A stretch of DNA of 64,000 nucleotides from Amorphochlora amoebiformis. Lineage: Eukaryota > Cercozoa > Chlorarachniophyceae. The translations under genes were made by a program, and so were the position numbers. Below are positions 1 to 10,461 of this stretch, piece by piece; within the stretch, counting starts at the first letter, position 1; each line of letters begins with the position of its first letter. The stretch covers positions 1 through 64,000 of the forward strand of contig BAAHQB010000399.1 of assembly GCA_054601695.1 (NCBI GenBank), written 5' to 3'. The notes under the pieces are model-generated. The model worked only from the letters and a program-made list of their open reading frames with translations, made no database searches and was not told the DNA's origin.

Positions 1-986
1 TAACCCTAACCCTAACCCTAACCCTAACCCTAACCCTAACCCTAACCCTAACCCTAACCCTAACCCTAACCCTAACCCTAACCCTAACCCTAACCCTAAC
101 CCTAACCCTAACCCTAACCCTAACCCTAACCCTAACCCTAACCCTAACCCTAACCCTAACCCTAACCCTAACCCTAACCCTAACCCTAACCCTAACCCTA
201 ACCCTAACCCTAACCCTAACCCTAACCCTAACCCTAACCCTAACCCTAACCCTAACCCTAACCCTAACCCTAACCCTAACCCTAACCCTAACCCTAACCC
301 TAACCCTAACCCTAACCCTAACCCTAACCCTAACCCTAACCCTAACCCTAACCCTAACCCTAACCCTAACCCTAACCCTAACCCTAACCCTAACCCTAAC
401 CCTAACCCTAACCCTAACCCTAACCCTAACCCTAACCCTAACCCTAACCCTAACCCTAACCCTAACCCTAACCCTAACCCTAACCCTAACCCTAACCCTA
501 ACCCTAACCGACACCCTAACCCTAACCCGACACCCTAACCCTAACCCGACACCCTAACCCGACACCCTAACCCTAACCCGACACCCTAACCCGACACCCT
601 AACCCTAACCCGACACCCGACACCCTAACCCGACACCCTAACCCTAACCCGACACCCGACACCCTAACCCGACACCCGACACCCTAACCCTAACCCGACA
701 CCCTAACCCTAACCCGACACCCTAACCCTAACCCGACACCCTAACCCGACACCCTAACCCGACATCCTAACCCGACACCCTAACCCGACACCCTAACCCG
801 ACACCCTAACCCGACACCCTAACCCGACACCCTAACCCGACACCCTAACCCGACACCCTAACCCGACACCCTAACCCGACACCCTAACCCGACACCCTAA
901 CCCGACACCCTAACCCGACACCCTAACCCGACACCCTAACCCGACACCCTAACCCTGATCCGACACCCTAACCCTAACCCTAACCC
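1..986. repeat. Telomere: CCCTAA array with a degenerate CCCTAACCCGAC inner zone
   Basis: Positions 1-509 are uninterrupted CCCTAA hexamers, which is the C-rich strand reading from the chromosome end, so the window starts at a left chromosome end with vertebrate-type TTAGGG telomeric DNA. From 510 a variant, CCCTAACCCGACA, appears among canonical hexamers. From about 740 to 950 it becomes an almost regular 12-bp repeat, and a few canonical hexamers close the tract before unique sequence at 987. The proximal variant zone is the usual signature of telomere edges that telomerase no longer renews. Confidence 0.98.
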
Positions 987-1670
987 ACAGCCCGCACATA
1001 TCGGTCTAGAGTGACAATTTTTTTATGAGAGGGTCATTTGACCACTTAAATGTCTTCAGTACGCATCAGAATACATAAGAATAGAAAAAAAAAAAATCGG
1101 CCGAGCTGTTTTTTAAAAAACGGTTGAAATCATCAAATTTTCAAGTCATAATCATTGGAATTTTTTTTTTTAATATTTGCAATCCTGCAGCACTATATAC
1201 TAGTTCGCCGATGTTCTCCAGGTGTTAGCGATGTTCCTAGTGCTTCCTACGCCTCTTAGATGCACGACTTTTAGTAGTTTTTGCCATTAAAAATTATAGT
1301 GGTATAAAATAATCAGTTCTGAAAAAAAAATTTTTGAATGGAATTTATTTCCTAATATATTACCGCTATTTTAAATTTAAGAAAAAATTTAATTCGCTAA
1401 CGAAAATAAAATATCGGCTTTTTATGAAATCAAAAAATTAGGTAAATTTAACAAATCTGTAATCGGACCTTTTTTTCGAAAAATTTCGGCAAAATATCTA
1501 AGAAAACGTGTGCTTTTCTCGCATATAAGGACTCCACCGGTCCCGAGGACCACCTTCCACCGAGACTTGATCGGAACACGGCTTTCAATGCCAAGTAAAA
1601 ATCTATTGTTGCAATACATGCATATTTTGTTCTTGGTAAATGCAATACCTTCCCTTCCTGTTGACATTGA
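987..1670. other. Subtelomeric spacer and upstream region of the telomere-proximal gene
   Basis: AT-rich unique sequence of about 680 bp between the telomere and the first gene. A TATA-like stretch (TATAAAAT) lies at 1303-1310, about 360 bp before the chosen start codon; whether it acts as a promoter is unknown. Short overlapping open frames around 1422-1769 on both strands have no recognisable content and are not called. Confidence 0.6.
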
Positions 1671-4600
1671 ATGCTTTTTGCAGAGCAGAGAAACAAGCCT
1701 CGGAGCCAAAGCTCGAAAAGCTTGTATGACTTCACCAAGGTTGATTACGATTACTACATCATCGAGCACGAAAAGAAGAAATGGAAGTTGGTCTATGTGA
1801 AGAACGTAAGCTCTTCACGAGGAAGACAGCTTTTGACTCGGTACATCTCTGGTCTGAAGAAAATCAAAGCACCGGTCCAAGTCAAGAACCAATGCACTCA
1901 TGCATTAGCTGTCGAGTTCTCCCAGGATCCACATAAATATCACATCTTCAACATAGACAACTGGTCGGCAGAGCATAAGGATGCTGGAGCAAATTTCAAA
2001 AAATTTGCAAACAAATCATTCAGGGAAAAGACTGGTGAATATATAAATTATGTAACATATATGTACGAATACCAATCAATACTATGATTATTTATAGGAT
2101 ACATCCGTCTATGGGTTCATCATATGAAGAAGTTGGAAGAAGAAGGAAATAGAGATGAAGACGAAAATGAGAAAGAGGAAAGTGATCAAGCACAGGAGAC
2201 AGATGGCGACAACATGAATCAAGGTGATTCAGATGAAGACTCCGAGGATGGGGTAACCCAAATCAGCAATACACCGGTAGATTTCAAAGATTATTTATAT
2301 TCATTTTTTATATCAGTTGGAAGAAGAAGGAAATAGAGATGAAGACGAAAATGAGAAAGAGGAAAGTGATCAACTAGATCAAGCACAGGAGACAGATGGC
2401 GACAACATGAATCAAGGTGATTCAGATGAAGACTCCGAGGATGGGGTAACCCAAATCAGCAATACACCGGTAGATTTCAAAGATTATTTATATTCATTTT
2501 TTATATCAGTTGGAAGAAGAAGGAAATAGAGATGAAGACGAAGATGAGAAAGAGGACAACATGAATCAAGGTGATTCAGATGAAGACTCCGAGGAGGGGG
2601 TAACCCAAATCAGCAATACACAGGTAGATTTCAAAGATTATTTACATTCATTTTTTATATCAGTACATTATTTCGTTTTAATAAAGGTCATTGAAAAAGA
2701 GGATTCGGATGTCGAACGTATGAATCTTGGGATCTCCAAAGAGAAAAGTAAAAAACAATAAAGATCAAAATATTTGTTACATTTAATATTCGCATTATTT
2801 TATACTTGTATAAAATTTCAGCGGAATATGATGCGGACTTCCAGAAGGCTTTAACCAAGGATATGAAGGCTACACTCGACAAAGCCCGCATTGGACTGAT
2901 CTATCTGCCGTTTGATAAACTCATCCATCCAGAGGATGAAGTTGAATCAAGGAATCTCAACGAAGCTCATGCTAAGAAGATAGCTGACGAGATATTCAGG
3001 GATGGTCTCGTGCAGTGTCTCTCAGCTAAGGTTTTGCTCAGGATTGATGCTAAATGGTGGGATAGAATGGTAACGGATCCCAAACCTAAAAGTGTCAATG
3101 AAGTCAAGACACTTCTGGAGAATCGAGATATTCTCAAGAAAAATTGGTGCTACGAGGTATGGTCTGGAGCTCATCGGAGGAAAGCTTTGGAAACCTTACG
3201 GCAGAGAGACGAAGGAAATCCAATGTATGAATCCATGCATTGTGAAGTCTTCGTTGAGATTGAGCAAGGCAAGGCCGAAATATGGGAAGAGATCGGAGCT
3301 GCTCAGAATAGAACGGATCATCACAACTTGAAGTTGAATGTCTGGGACGTCATCAATACTTGGACCAAGAGATACCGCCAGAAAAAAAAGCGATTGCACA
3401 AGCTTCCTGTTTCAACGTTCATTGCAGAACATCACGGTGCTTTCAAGTCTCATGCTTCTAATATCAAGCTTGGTACCGGCAAGATGTACTTCCATAGGAT
3501 CGTCAGTTTCTCATCTTGGTCCGAAAAGTCTCTCAAGGTTATTCGTAAATACCATTCCACTGGTAAGGCCGAGAAGGATCTCTCGTGGTGTATGAGGACT
3601 GAGATTCGAGGCATGAATGAAAGAGATTATGTGGGATGCCTCAAGAGGATATTGGACCCAAAGGATCGATTTTCCAAGTCGAATATGTTGTCGTATCTTC
3701 ACCGCAAACAATGTATACATTTCTGTTAACTATTTCAATTTTATTGCTACATTTTATTTAAACTTACATGTATAAATATATTCATAACAGTCTAATTACT
3801 ATATATATATATATATACATATGTTATATAATATAAAATTTTTCATATTTTATCCTGAAGTTAACATAATGTGAACTTACATTATAATAGGGCAACGTCT
3901 CGTCACCCATAAGCTGACCATGATTGAACGAGCTTCTGACTCCAAGATTAAGTCGTTCAATGATGTAAAAAAGAAATATAACATTACATCAGAATTCCCG
4001 TTTGATTTAATCGACAAGATGGATCTCTCACTGGCTGTGAACAAGTACAAGAAGAAGGCCGACATCCCCGAGTTCATCATGAACGTCTTCAACAGTTATA
4101 AAGACAAGGCTAGAGAACAGAGCACAGAAGCATCTTCTGTTGATTTTAAGACTGTCAATCGGAGAGTCAAGATTTACGAGTCCATCAATATTCTCGCGAA
4201 AGATCCTTCTGGTAATCATCTATTTTCTTAATATAATTTTATACTAGTATAATTTTTTTGTATGTCAGATGTTTACTTCATTGATATCGTTTGGCTCCGT
4301 GATCACCTGTCGTCATCCAAATCACGACATCGTAGAGGAAAAGAAGAGGCCATCGATGACGATTCAAATGTGGAAAAGCAACTCGACACCAAGCTCATGG
4401 AATTCAAGACAAAGTTCGATGCAGCTGTCATCGGGAAGCCCAGCTATTCCAAGAACTTTCTCCTAATGATTCGCGGATCTCCTCTTCTGGATTCCACAAG
4501 GCTCCAAACCTGGTTGAACTCCTTTGCTCTCGATGATGTCAAGCAATCTACAACGAAGGAGTTTATCTACAACATGGATTCCACTGGACAGACTATGAAA

Positions 4601-5524
4601 AATGAGATCTATTCTGCTGTCGATATGATCCTTATATTTCGTAGTGGATCTTTCTATAACAGAAGTCTAAGTGTTAAGAACCATAGTCATCTTAAGCACA
4701 ACATGCACTTTGCTTTCCGACCTCGTCGTCTCACTTTTCAGAATGGATCTAGTTCTTTAGACGAAATGGCAACTGCACCGTTATTCCAGTTGCTCAAGAG
4801 ATATACTAATTCTCTTGAGATAGTCAGTTTTGTTTTTTGCGGAACCTGTAGGTGCTCGATTGCCGCTATCGCTGCTTCATTGAACGCTAGGATCTTTGTC
4901 ATGAATAAAGAAATGTTGGCCTGTTCATCAACTCATCTACAACAGCTCTGTCTCAAAGACATCGAGGATTTAAAGAGCTATGCTGTGAAGATTCCGAAAA
5001 TCTTCTTCGTCGTAGAAGGTCATCCTCTCTTTCTTATATCAGAGAACATCAAGTTGAAGGCTATCGGAACTGTAGATAAGGATAAACCTTCAATCACCAA
5101 TGACGATGAGGAAAGCTCTATCCGTGATGAAGGTAATATGTATTAATTTTTTTCATTTCATATTTTTATACTAGTATAAAATTTATTAGGGTCACTGCTT
5201 TCGACTCCCAAAAGGAATCGTCGTGAGAAGCGTTCTTTATCAGAGCCGCGTACTCCTTCAGCTTCTGCTACCAAGCGTTTAAGGGGTGGTAATAAAGCTA
5301 CGAAATCTACACGGGGTCAAAACCAAAAAAATTCAAAGGAAGTACTATGTTCCAATTTAACTTGTCAGAAATCAGTTCCTGAAAATGACAGGATAACATG
5401 TGCAGGTTGCAATAAAATGTTCCACAAAAGTACTTGTTGTCCATTGAAAACCGGTAAGCATTATGGATCTAAACCTGTTTGTTGCAAATACTGTAAAACC
5501 AAAGCATCTATTCGACAAAAGTAG
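1671..5524 (+). CDS. Subtelomeric ParB-like / degenerate DNA-methylase-like / PHD-like finger protein (9 exons)
   Basis: Assembled exons: 1671-2034, 2098-2276, 2317-2469, 2510-2623, 2687-2747, 2822-3712, 3891-4211, 4269-5132, 5190-5524. All joins are GT-AG and in frame, giving 1,093 residues. Residues ~1-122 are unrecognised. Residues ~130-290 are an acidic low-complexity region made of three repeated exons. Residues ~317-415 resemble a ParB/sulfiredoxin-type domain, with a PFDKLIHPE opening, a SRNLNEAHAKKIADEI helix and the GAHRRKAL box at 406-413. Residues ~745-910 resemble a beta-class DNA N6/N4 methylase: KPSY at 751-754 where the family has (D/S)PPY, and FVFCGTC at 882-888 where it has FxGxGT. 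Residues ~1036-1084 carry C-x4-C, C-x2-C, H and C-x2-C spacing like a PHD-type finger. ParB plus methylase is a combination known from prokaryotes and mobile DNA. Both methylase motifs look altered, so catalysis is doubtful. Start chosen at the first Met of the open frame; an upstream exon is possible. Confidence 0.72.
2133..2663 (+). repeat. Triplicated exon-intron module inside the ParB-like gene
   Basis: Three direct copies start at 2133, 2317 and 2510 (184, 193 and 154 bp). Each holds an acidic coding segment (LEEEGNRDEDE...) followed by a near-identical short intron running from GTAGATTTCAAAG to TATATCAG. Copy 2 carries an extra 9 bp and copy 3 an internal deletion of about 39 bp; both are multiples of three, so the frame survives. 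Exons 3 and 4 are phase 0 at both ends, which allows the duplication to be neutral for the reading frame. Confidence 0.88.
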
Positions 5525-6150
5525 TATTTTTCGGTATAATAGCATTGTTTTACTAGGAAAAATGTAAGTTTTCCCATTATCAAAGCCTGACAAATTCTTT
5601 TTGAATCTGCGATTTTATATCCAGGGAATATTTCGATAATTTGTTACTTTCATTTTTTCTTCTATATTTACCTTCTTAATGAGATTAACTTTTTGTATTA
5701 ATTTTAATTCATCTGTACATTTATAAATGCTAATATATCTTCTATCTTATACTAGTATAATTTTGACATATATTAGTTAGTTATAAAAAGCTTTGATTCT
5801 ATATCATCCTCTATCATCTGGTTTTTCATTACTCTTATTTTTATTATTTTTATCACCTTTTTTTGACTGGGGCATGATTGAGTTGTGCCCACGCAAGCCG
5901 GGGCACCCTTGATTTTTGCGCCTTTTTAAATCTATATATCGGAACGTTTTTTTCAATATAATTTTTTTTTAAGGTAAAATCACCAAACAAAATAAATTGT
6001 TCACTTTCGATGTTCAAAAATGCAACGCACCGCATGTCAATAAAAAAAATTCCAATGCATAGGAATTTTATTCAAAACATCGTTTTGGCAATTTTTTTAT
6101 ACATATATATATTTACATATACATACATATGTATGTGTATATATATATAT

Positions 6151-6225
<75 letters not shown>

Positions 6226-6312
6226 CATATGTATATTTACATAAATATATACACATAAATATATCGTATTTTATAATATTTTCTTTCGGTGTGAAATATG
6301 CACACGCCATTA

Positions 6313-6367
<55 letters not shown>

Positions 6368-6372
6368 TGTTA
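5525..6372. other. 3' flank of the ParB-like gene, then TA microsatellite
   Basis: 5525-6090 is AT-rich with no gene I can support. It contains a further copy of the TTATACTAGTATAA motif (about 5748-5761) that also sits in introns of the preceding gene. From about 6100 to 6370 it is mostly (TA)n with interspersed TACATA and TGTA variants. Confidence 0.6.
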
Positions 6373-6559
6373 GCTTGTCTAGCTTGATAAGTATTCAACC
6401 TGTGATATCCCAACTTAGTATTTATTCATTTGCACAATTCATACAAATACCCTATGCACAGTTCTTGCCCTCAGAAATCAGCAAGAGTGTCTTGCACTAC
6501 CGTAAACGCACACAACTGATCGCAGAACACCATCAGCAACCATGTACACACGTGCTCAC

Positions 6560-6886
6560 ATGATCACATCACCGATGGGTCCCCAACTGGTCGTCAACGG
6601 CCTCTCTCGGTGTTTGTCCTTCTTATGAAATCCCCGATCAACAGTCTGTCCATAAATCCCCATTGAACCTCTAATACCAAATTCTGGGAGAACACATAAA
6701 TATCCCATTTCAAATGCCATATACTGTTCCTTCTGTATTTCAGCCAATATTTGTCGTATTCACTTGAAACTTGAATGTTGGACACAGCATATCCTTCCCC
6801 CGACATCCTAAAGTTTGAGACAATTCCAACCACGGGATTCCGCAAGCCCATTTGGTGAGGGGGGAAACATATCACTGCTGCCAAGC

Positions 6887-6890
<4 letters not shown>
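6560..6890 (-). pseudogene. Broken coding fragment of unknown family
   Basis: On the minus strand, one frame from about 6885 to 6745 reads FPPHQMGLRNPVVGIV... and ends ...NIQVSSEYDKY. A second frame from about 6747 reads AEIQKEQYMAFEMGYLCVLP and continues GQTVDRGFHKKDKHRERP to about 6560. The two would join through a single frameshift near 6745. Base composition here is more balanced than the surrounding TA arrays, as expected for a coding remnant. I do not recognise the family. It could also be two exons around a missed tiny intron, or chance open frames. Confidence 0.35.
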
Positions 6891-6925
<35 letters not shown>

Positions 6926-6978
6926 ACACATGTAATATATTCTATATCCATATACACATTATACGTATATATATGCAA

Positions 6979-7009
<31 letters not shown>

Positions 7010-7097
7010 CATGTGTAATTATGTTCGTATATATACGCTATCATGTGACATACATCATATGGTGAATATATACACACACACATTATATGTGTATATA

Positions 7098-7154
<57 letters not shown>

Positions 7155-7187
7155 GTATGTATTTTTTATATATATATTATATATATA

Positions 7188-7235
<48 letters not shown>

Positions 7236-7275
7236 TTGATATATTCATATATATATATTATATTATATAAATAAT
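6891..7275. repeat. TA microsatellite block
   Basis: Long runs of (TA)n broken by TATGTA, CACACA and similar short interruptions. No gene content seen. Confidence 0.9.
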
Positions 7276-7389
7276 TATTCGGTTCCGGTAGTGTTGCGCC
7301 AGATCCGAATTTGCACATTTCTAGAGACTATGGTGTGGGCGGGTGGGTTAATTGCACTTCACTATACTATACTACGCGTAGTATTATAT

Positions 7390-8410
7390 GCATTACTCCT
7401 GCTCCGGCTCCGGCTTCGGCTTCGCCTCCGCCTACGCCGTCGTGTCGTCGTGTCATTTATATAAAATCGCTTCGTGTCGTTGTCGTTCAGTCCACTTAAT
7501 GATATGTCGTCGTTAGCATATAGTTAGTTATGAGTGCGAGGAGTGCTTCCCGGCTGTGGCGGGTATGATGTAGATGGGCGGCCGAACTGTCTGCCTGGCA
7601 GATGGTTGTATCGCTGATTATCGCGTTGGCCGTGAAAAGGCCGTGTTGGTCCCCAGGTCTCGTATTGGTAGGTACGAGGTTGCCATGGCGGATACCTGGC
7701 CTGTCCGCGTCCGCGTTCACGGATGCGCTCTTGTCGGGCCTTGGTCAGTTGTGTGTCCAGTTGCGCTCCGGCTAGTATGGCTTTCTCCTCAGAATTGGGA
7801 GCGATGGGAGACCTGTTTGTCCCAGGCTTGACTGCGTGGGGCGCGATGATCCGGGTACAATGATGTTGTATTGTTACATGGGGTATCTCTCCTTGAGGGC
7901 AGAGAAAGTGGGTGGGGATGCTTTTGAAATTATACGGTTCCCGGATCATATGTCCGGATTCGTTCTTTTGTGCGTCCTCCTTAAATTTATCGAGCAGATT
8001 TCTTTGTGATTCCGTATTGTAATGAGGTATATCCGGGTAAAACGTGGAAAGTTGTATATTCGAACACGCCTTGTCTCGGCGGTGGCTCGAGTTGCCATAT
8101 TCGGGGCTTCGAATATAACTGTGGGAAAGGAACGTGGATAAAGTTGGATATTCGTATACGCCTGTGGTCGGTGCCGGCGGCGTTGCAAGGGTTCGAACAG
8201 TCCTGTGGTCGGTGCCGGTGGCTGTCGAATATTGCCCGAGTGTATCTCTGGGCTTCGACCGGGATGGATACAGGTCGATTGGACTTAGTCCTGGGAATAG
8301 GGAGCAGACGAGCTCGGAATGTAGTGTACCTAAGTGGACTGAACGACAACGACACGAAGCGATTTTATATGAGGCGAAGCCGAAGCCGGAGCCGGAGCAG
8401 GAGTAGAATG
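7390..8410. mobile_element. About 1-kb element with long GC-rich terminal inverted repeats
   Basis: The sequence starting at 7390 (GCATTACTCCTGCTCCGGCT, running to about 7496) is repeated in inverted orientation at about 8327-8410. The inner parts of both arms share the stretch that includes AAAATCGCTTCGTGTCGTTG. The left arm has an extra segment of about 25 bp. The interior (about 7500-8330) is more GC-rich than its surroundings and on the minus strand holds an open frame (7524-7949) rich in Arg, Gln, Pro and Gly, such as QERIRERGRGQARYPPWQP, which looks like a nucleic-acid-binding or gag-like segment. No transposase motif was seen. It may be a non-autonomous relative of the recombinase element next to it. 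Confidence 0.6.
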
Positions 8411-8413
8411 CAC

Positions 8414-8456
<43 letters not shown>

Positions 8457-8458
<2 letters not shown>

Positions 8459-8645
8459 TAAGCGTAGCATAGTAATCAGCGATAGCTTATTGTGATGATA
8501 CAATCTCTGATAAATTGCCGACATAATATTAATAATTCGCAAGAAAATATATGTGCCGCCTAGATCTCTGATGCCAAAACAATAAGTTTCGGGCGGGAAA
8601 TGGGCGGGACAATAAGCTATCGCTGATTACTATGCTACGCTTACT
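8457..8645. mobile_element. 189-bp MITE-like element, copy A, perfect 37-bp inverted ends
   Basis: 8457-8493 begins AGTAAGCGTAGCATAGTAAT, and 8609-8645 is its exact reverse complement over 37 bases. The interior has no coding capacity. Its left flank is a TA array. A second copy lies in the opposite orientation at 12056-12246 and one terminus recurs at 10385-10419. Perfect long inverted ends with no gene suggest a cut-and-paste MITE, or the termini of the adjacent recombinase element. Confidence 0.8.
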
Positions 8646-8722
8646 ATTATCGGCACTCCACTGCCTGCTTCGCAGTACGTGTCGTTTCGATAATTAACGC
8701 TTCGCGTCGTATCAGCTCTACC

Positions 8723-9613
8723 TTATTGTGATGATGTCGTCGTTAGCTTCTGTGTAGTGTATAGCTGGTGTGCTCGAGCAATGGCCCAGTCATGATATAG
8801 TGCGTCCGTCAGTCGAGCATGGTGGACAGGCGGGTATGTGACCCGTAGATAGTGTTTGTTGAAGGCTTCGTCAGTAGTCCAATTGCCGATCATTTTCACC
8901 GTGTCCCGGGGAACGCCGTACGCGATTTTGTAACTGGCACTGCAGGCACGGGTGATGTGAGGTGTAAACTTACGGCCAGAAATATATTGGATGACACGGC
9001 GGCGGATGATACCCCCTATGGTAGACTCCTTGAGCTCGTGGTGTTGTCGGCCCTCGGAGACGAACAGGGGCCGCGCGCGGAACTCTTCGTGTTCGTGGTT
9101 AGGGAGAGGCACCGCGTCGATGTCCAGGGCCTTGGTCGCGGTGAGGTAGCGGGCGAGGTGATAGACAGGACATGTGGAAGGGGAAAAGGGTTGTTCGAGG
9201 AGACGAACTCAGTTACCGTACCGGAGACCCTGTGCGGCCGCCCGTTTGGGTAGATGATATCGTACGTCGACATATACGTGGTGGTTGGAACGATGCTTGT
9301 AATCGGGTATGTATCCAAGACGCGTGAGCATTGGAGCGGCGCGCGAGGGGCCCTGGGCCCAAGATGGGGCATCGAGAGGGAGGTGGCCCACCCGAAATGT
9401 CGCGTGGTGTCGATATATGCCGGTGATATCGCTCTGCCGGGCGTGCGTAAAGAGGAGAAAGAGCGCAATGGTGCGATCCCTGAGCTCGATACGGTTGTGG
9501 GCAGGGATACGGATGGCAATATCGAGAAGGTCATGTATGGAAGGAACGGTGTCGTTTCGTGGTATGCTGGGGCGATCGCGGTTCATGCGCCTCGCAGCCC
9601 AAGCTGTACGCAT
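8723..9613 (-). pseudogene. Tyrosine recombinase of a Crypton/DIRS-like element, interrupted by one stop codon
   Basis: A single minus-strand frame runs from Met at 9613 to a stop at 8723, broken only by a TGA at 9209-9211. The first part (9613-9212) has [19 protein letters not shown], matching box I of tyrosine recombinases with the catalytic Arg in ARQSDI. The second part has [19 protein letters not shown] (the H-x2-R box), GNWTTDEAF (H/W position) and KHYLRV with the nucleophilic Tyr. All hallmark catalytic residues are therefore present although the frame is interrupted. Upstream (above 9625) is only TA repeat, so the N-terminal region is missing or separated. Such recombinases belong to Cryptons and DIRS/Ngaro elements; no reverse transcriptase is seen here, so the type is not settled. 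TGA readthrough or sense use is not excluded but other genes in the window do not suggest it. Confidence 0.72.
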
Positions 9614-9624
9614 GGTAGACGCAA

Positions 9625-9915
<291 letters not shown>

Positions 9916-9959
9916 AAATAAATATATACTTCGAATGTCGTCGGGCGTCGCACTCGTGT

Positions 9960-10419
9960 GCGATAATTAACGCTCCGCGTCGTATCAGCTTTACCTTATT
10001 GTGATGATACAATCTCTGATAAATTGCCGACATAATATTAATAATTCGCAAGAAAATATGATCTCTAACGCCGGCAACTGGTTTGCGGTCGCATGGACGA
10101 GAAGCTTCTGCACCCACTCGACGAGCTCCTGACCGTTGTCCAGACCGAAGTGGAAGAAAAACTTGGAATAAAGAACTCCGTTCACTCCGTATCCCGACCG
10201 CAGAGGATTTTCGTACGCTCGAACCTGAGGAATTCAAACTTCTCAAAGAAAAACTCCTCTTGTATTCTACGCTACCAAAGGCACCGACCACCGGAGCGTA
10301 CGAAGTCCTCGCCTCCCGGCTCCGACCGAAGGCATTCAAAGAACAATTCGAAGACACCTGGACAACGGCGAACCTAACTTACGCAATAAGCTATCGCTGA
10401 TTACTATGCTACGCTTACT
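9960..10419. mobile_element. Truncated third member of the 37-bp-terminus family with a coding remnant
   Basis: 9960-10057 repeats sequence found beside and inside the MITE-like copies (the GATAATTAACGC segment and the AATTGCCGACATAAT segment). 10385-10419 is the family terminus. The left terminus is missing. Between them, 10083-10400 (+) is open and includes EEFKLLKEKLLLYSTLPKAP and ASRLRPKAFKEQFEDTW, which look like real protein, perhaps the N-terminal part of the element's gene. I do not recognise its domain. Confidence 0.55.
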
Positions 10420-10420
10420 A

Positions 10421-10461
<41 letters not shown>

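Noticed and set aside
1510-1670. An upstream first exon for the ParB-like gene (Met at 1510, donor near 1637)
   Set aside because: Joining it to the acceptor at 1680 breaks the reading frame, and the alternative frame contains a stop with no Met after it.
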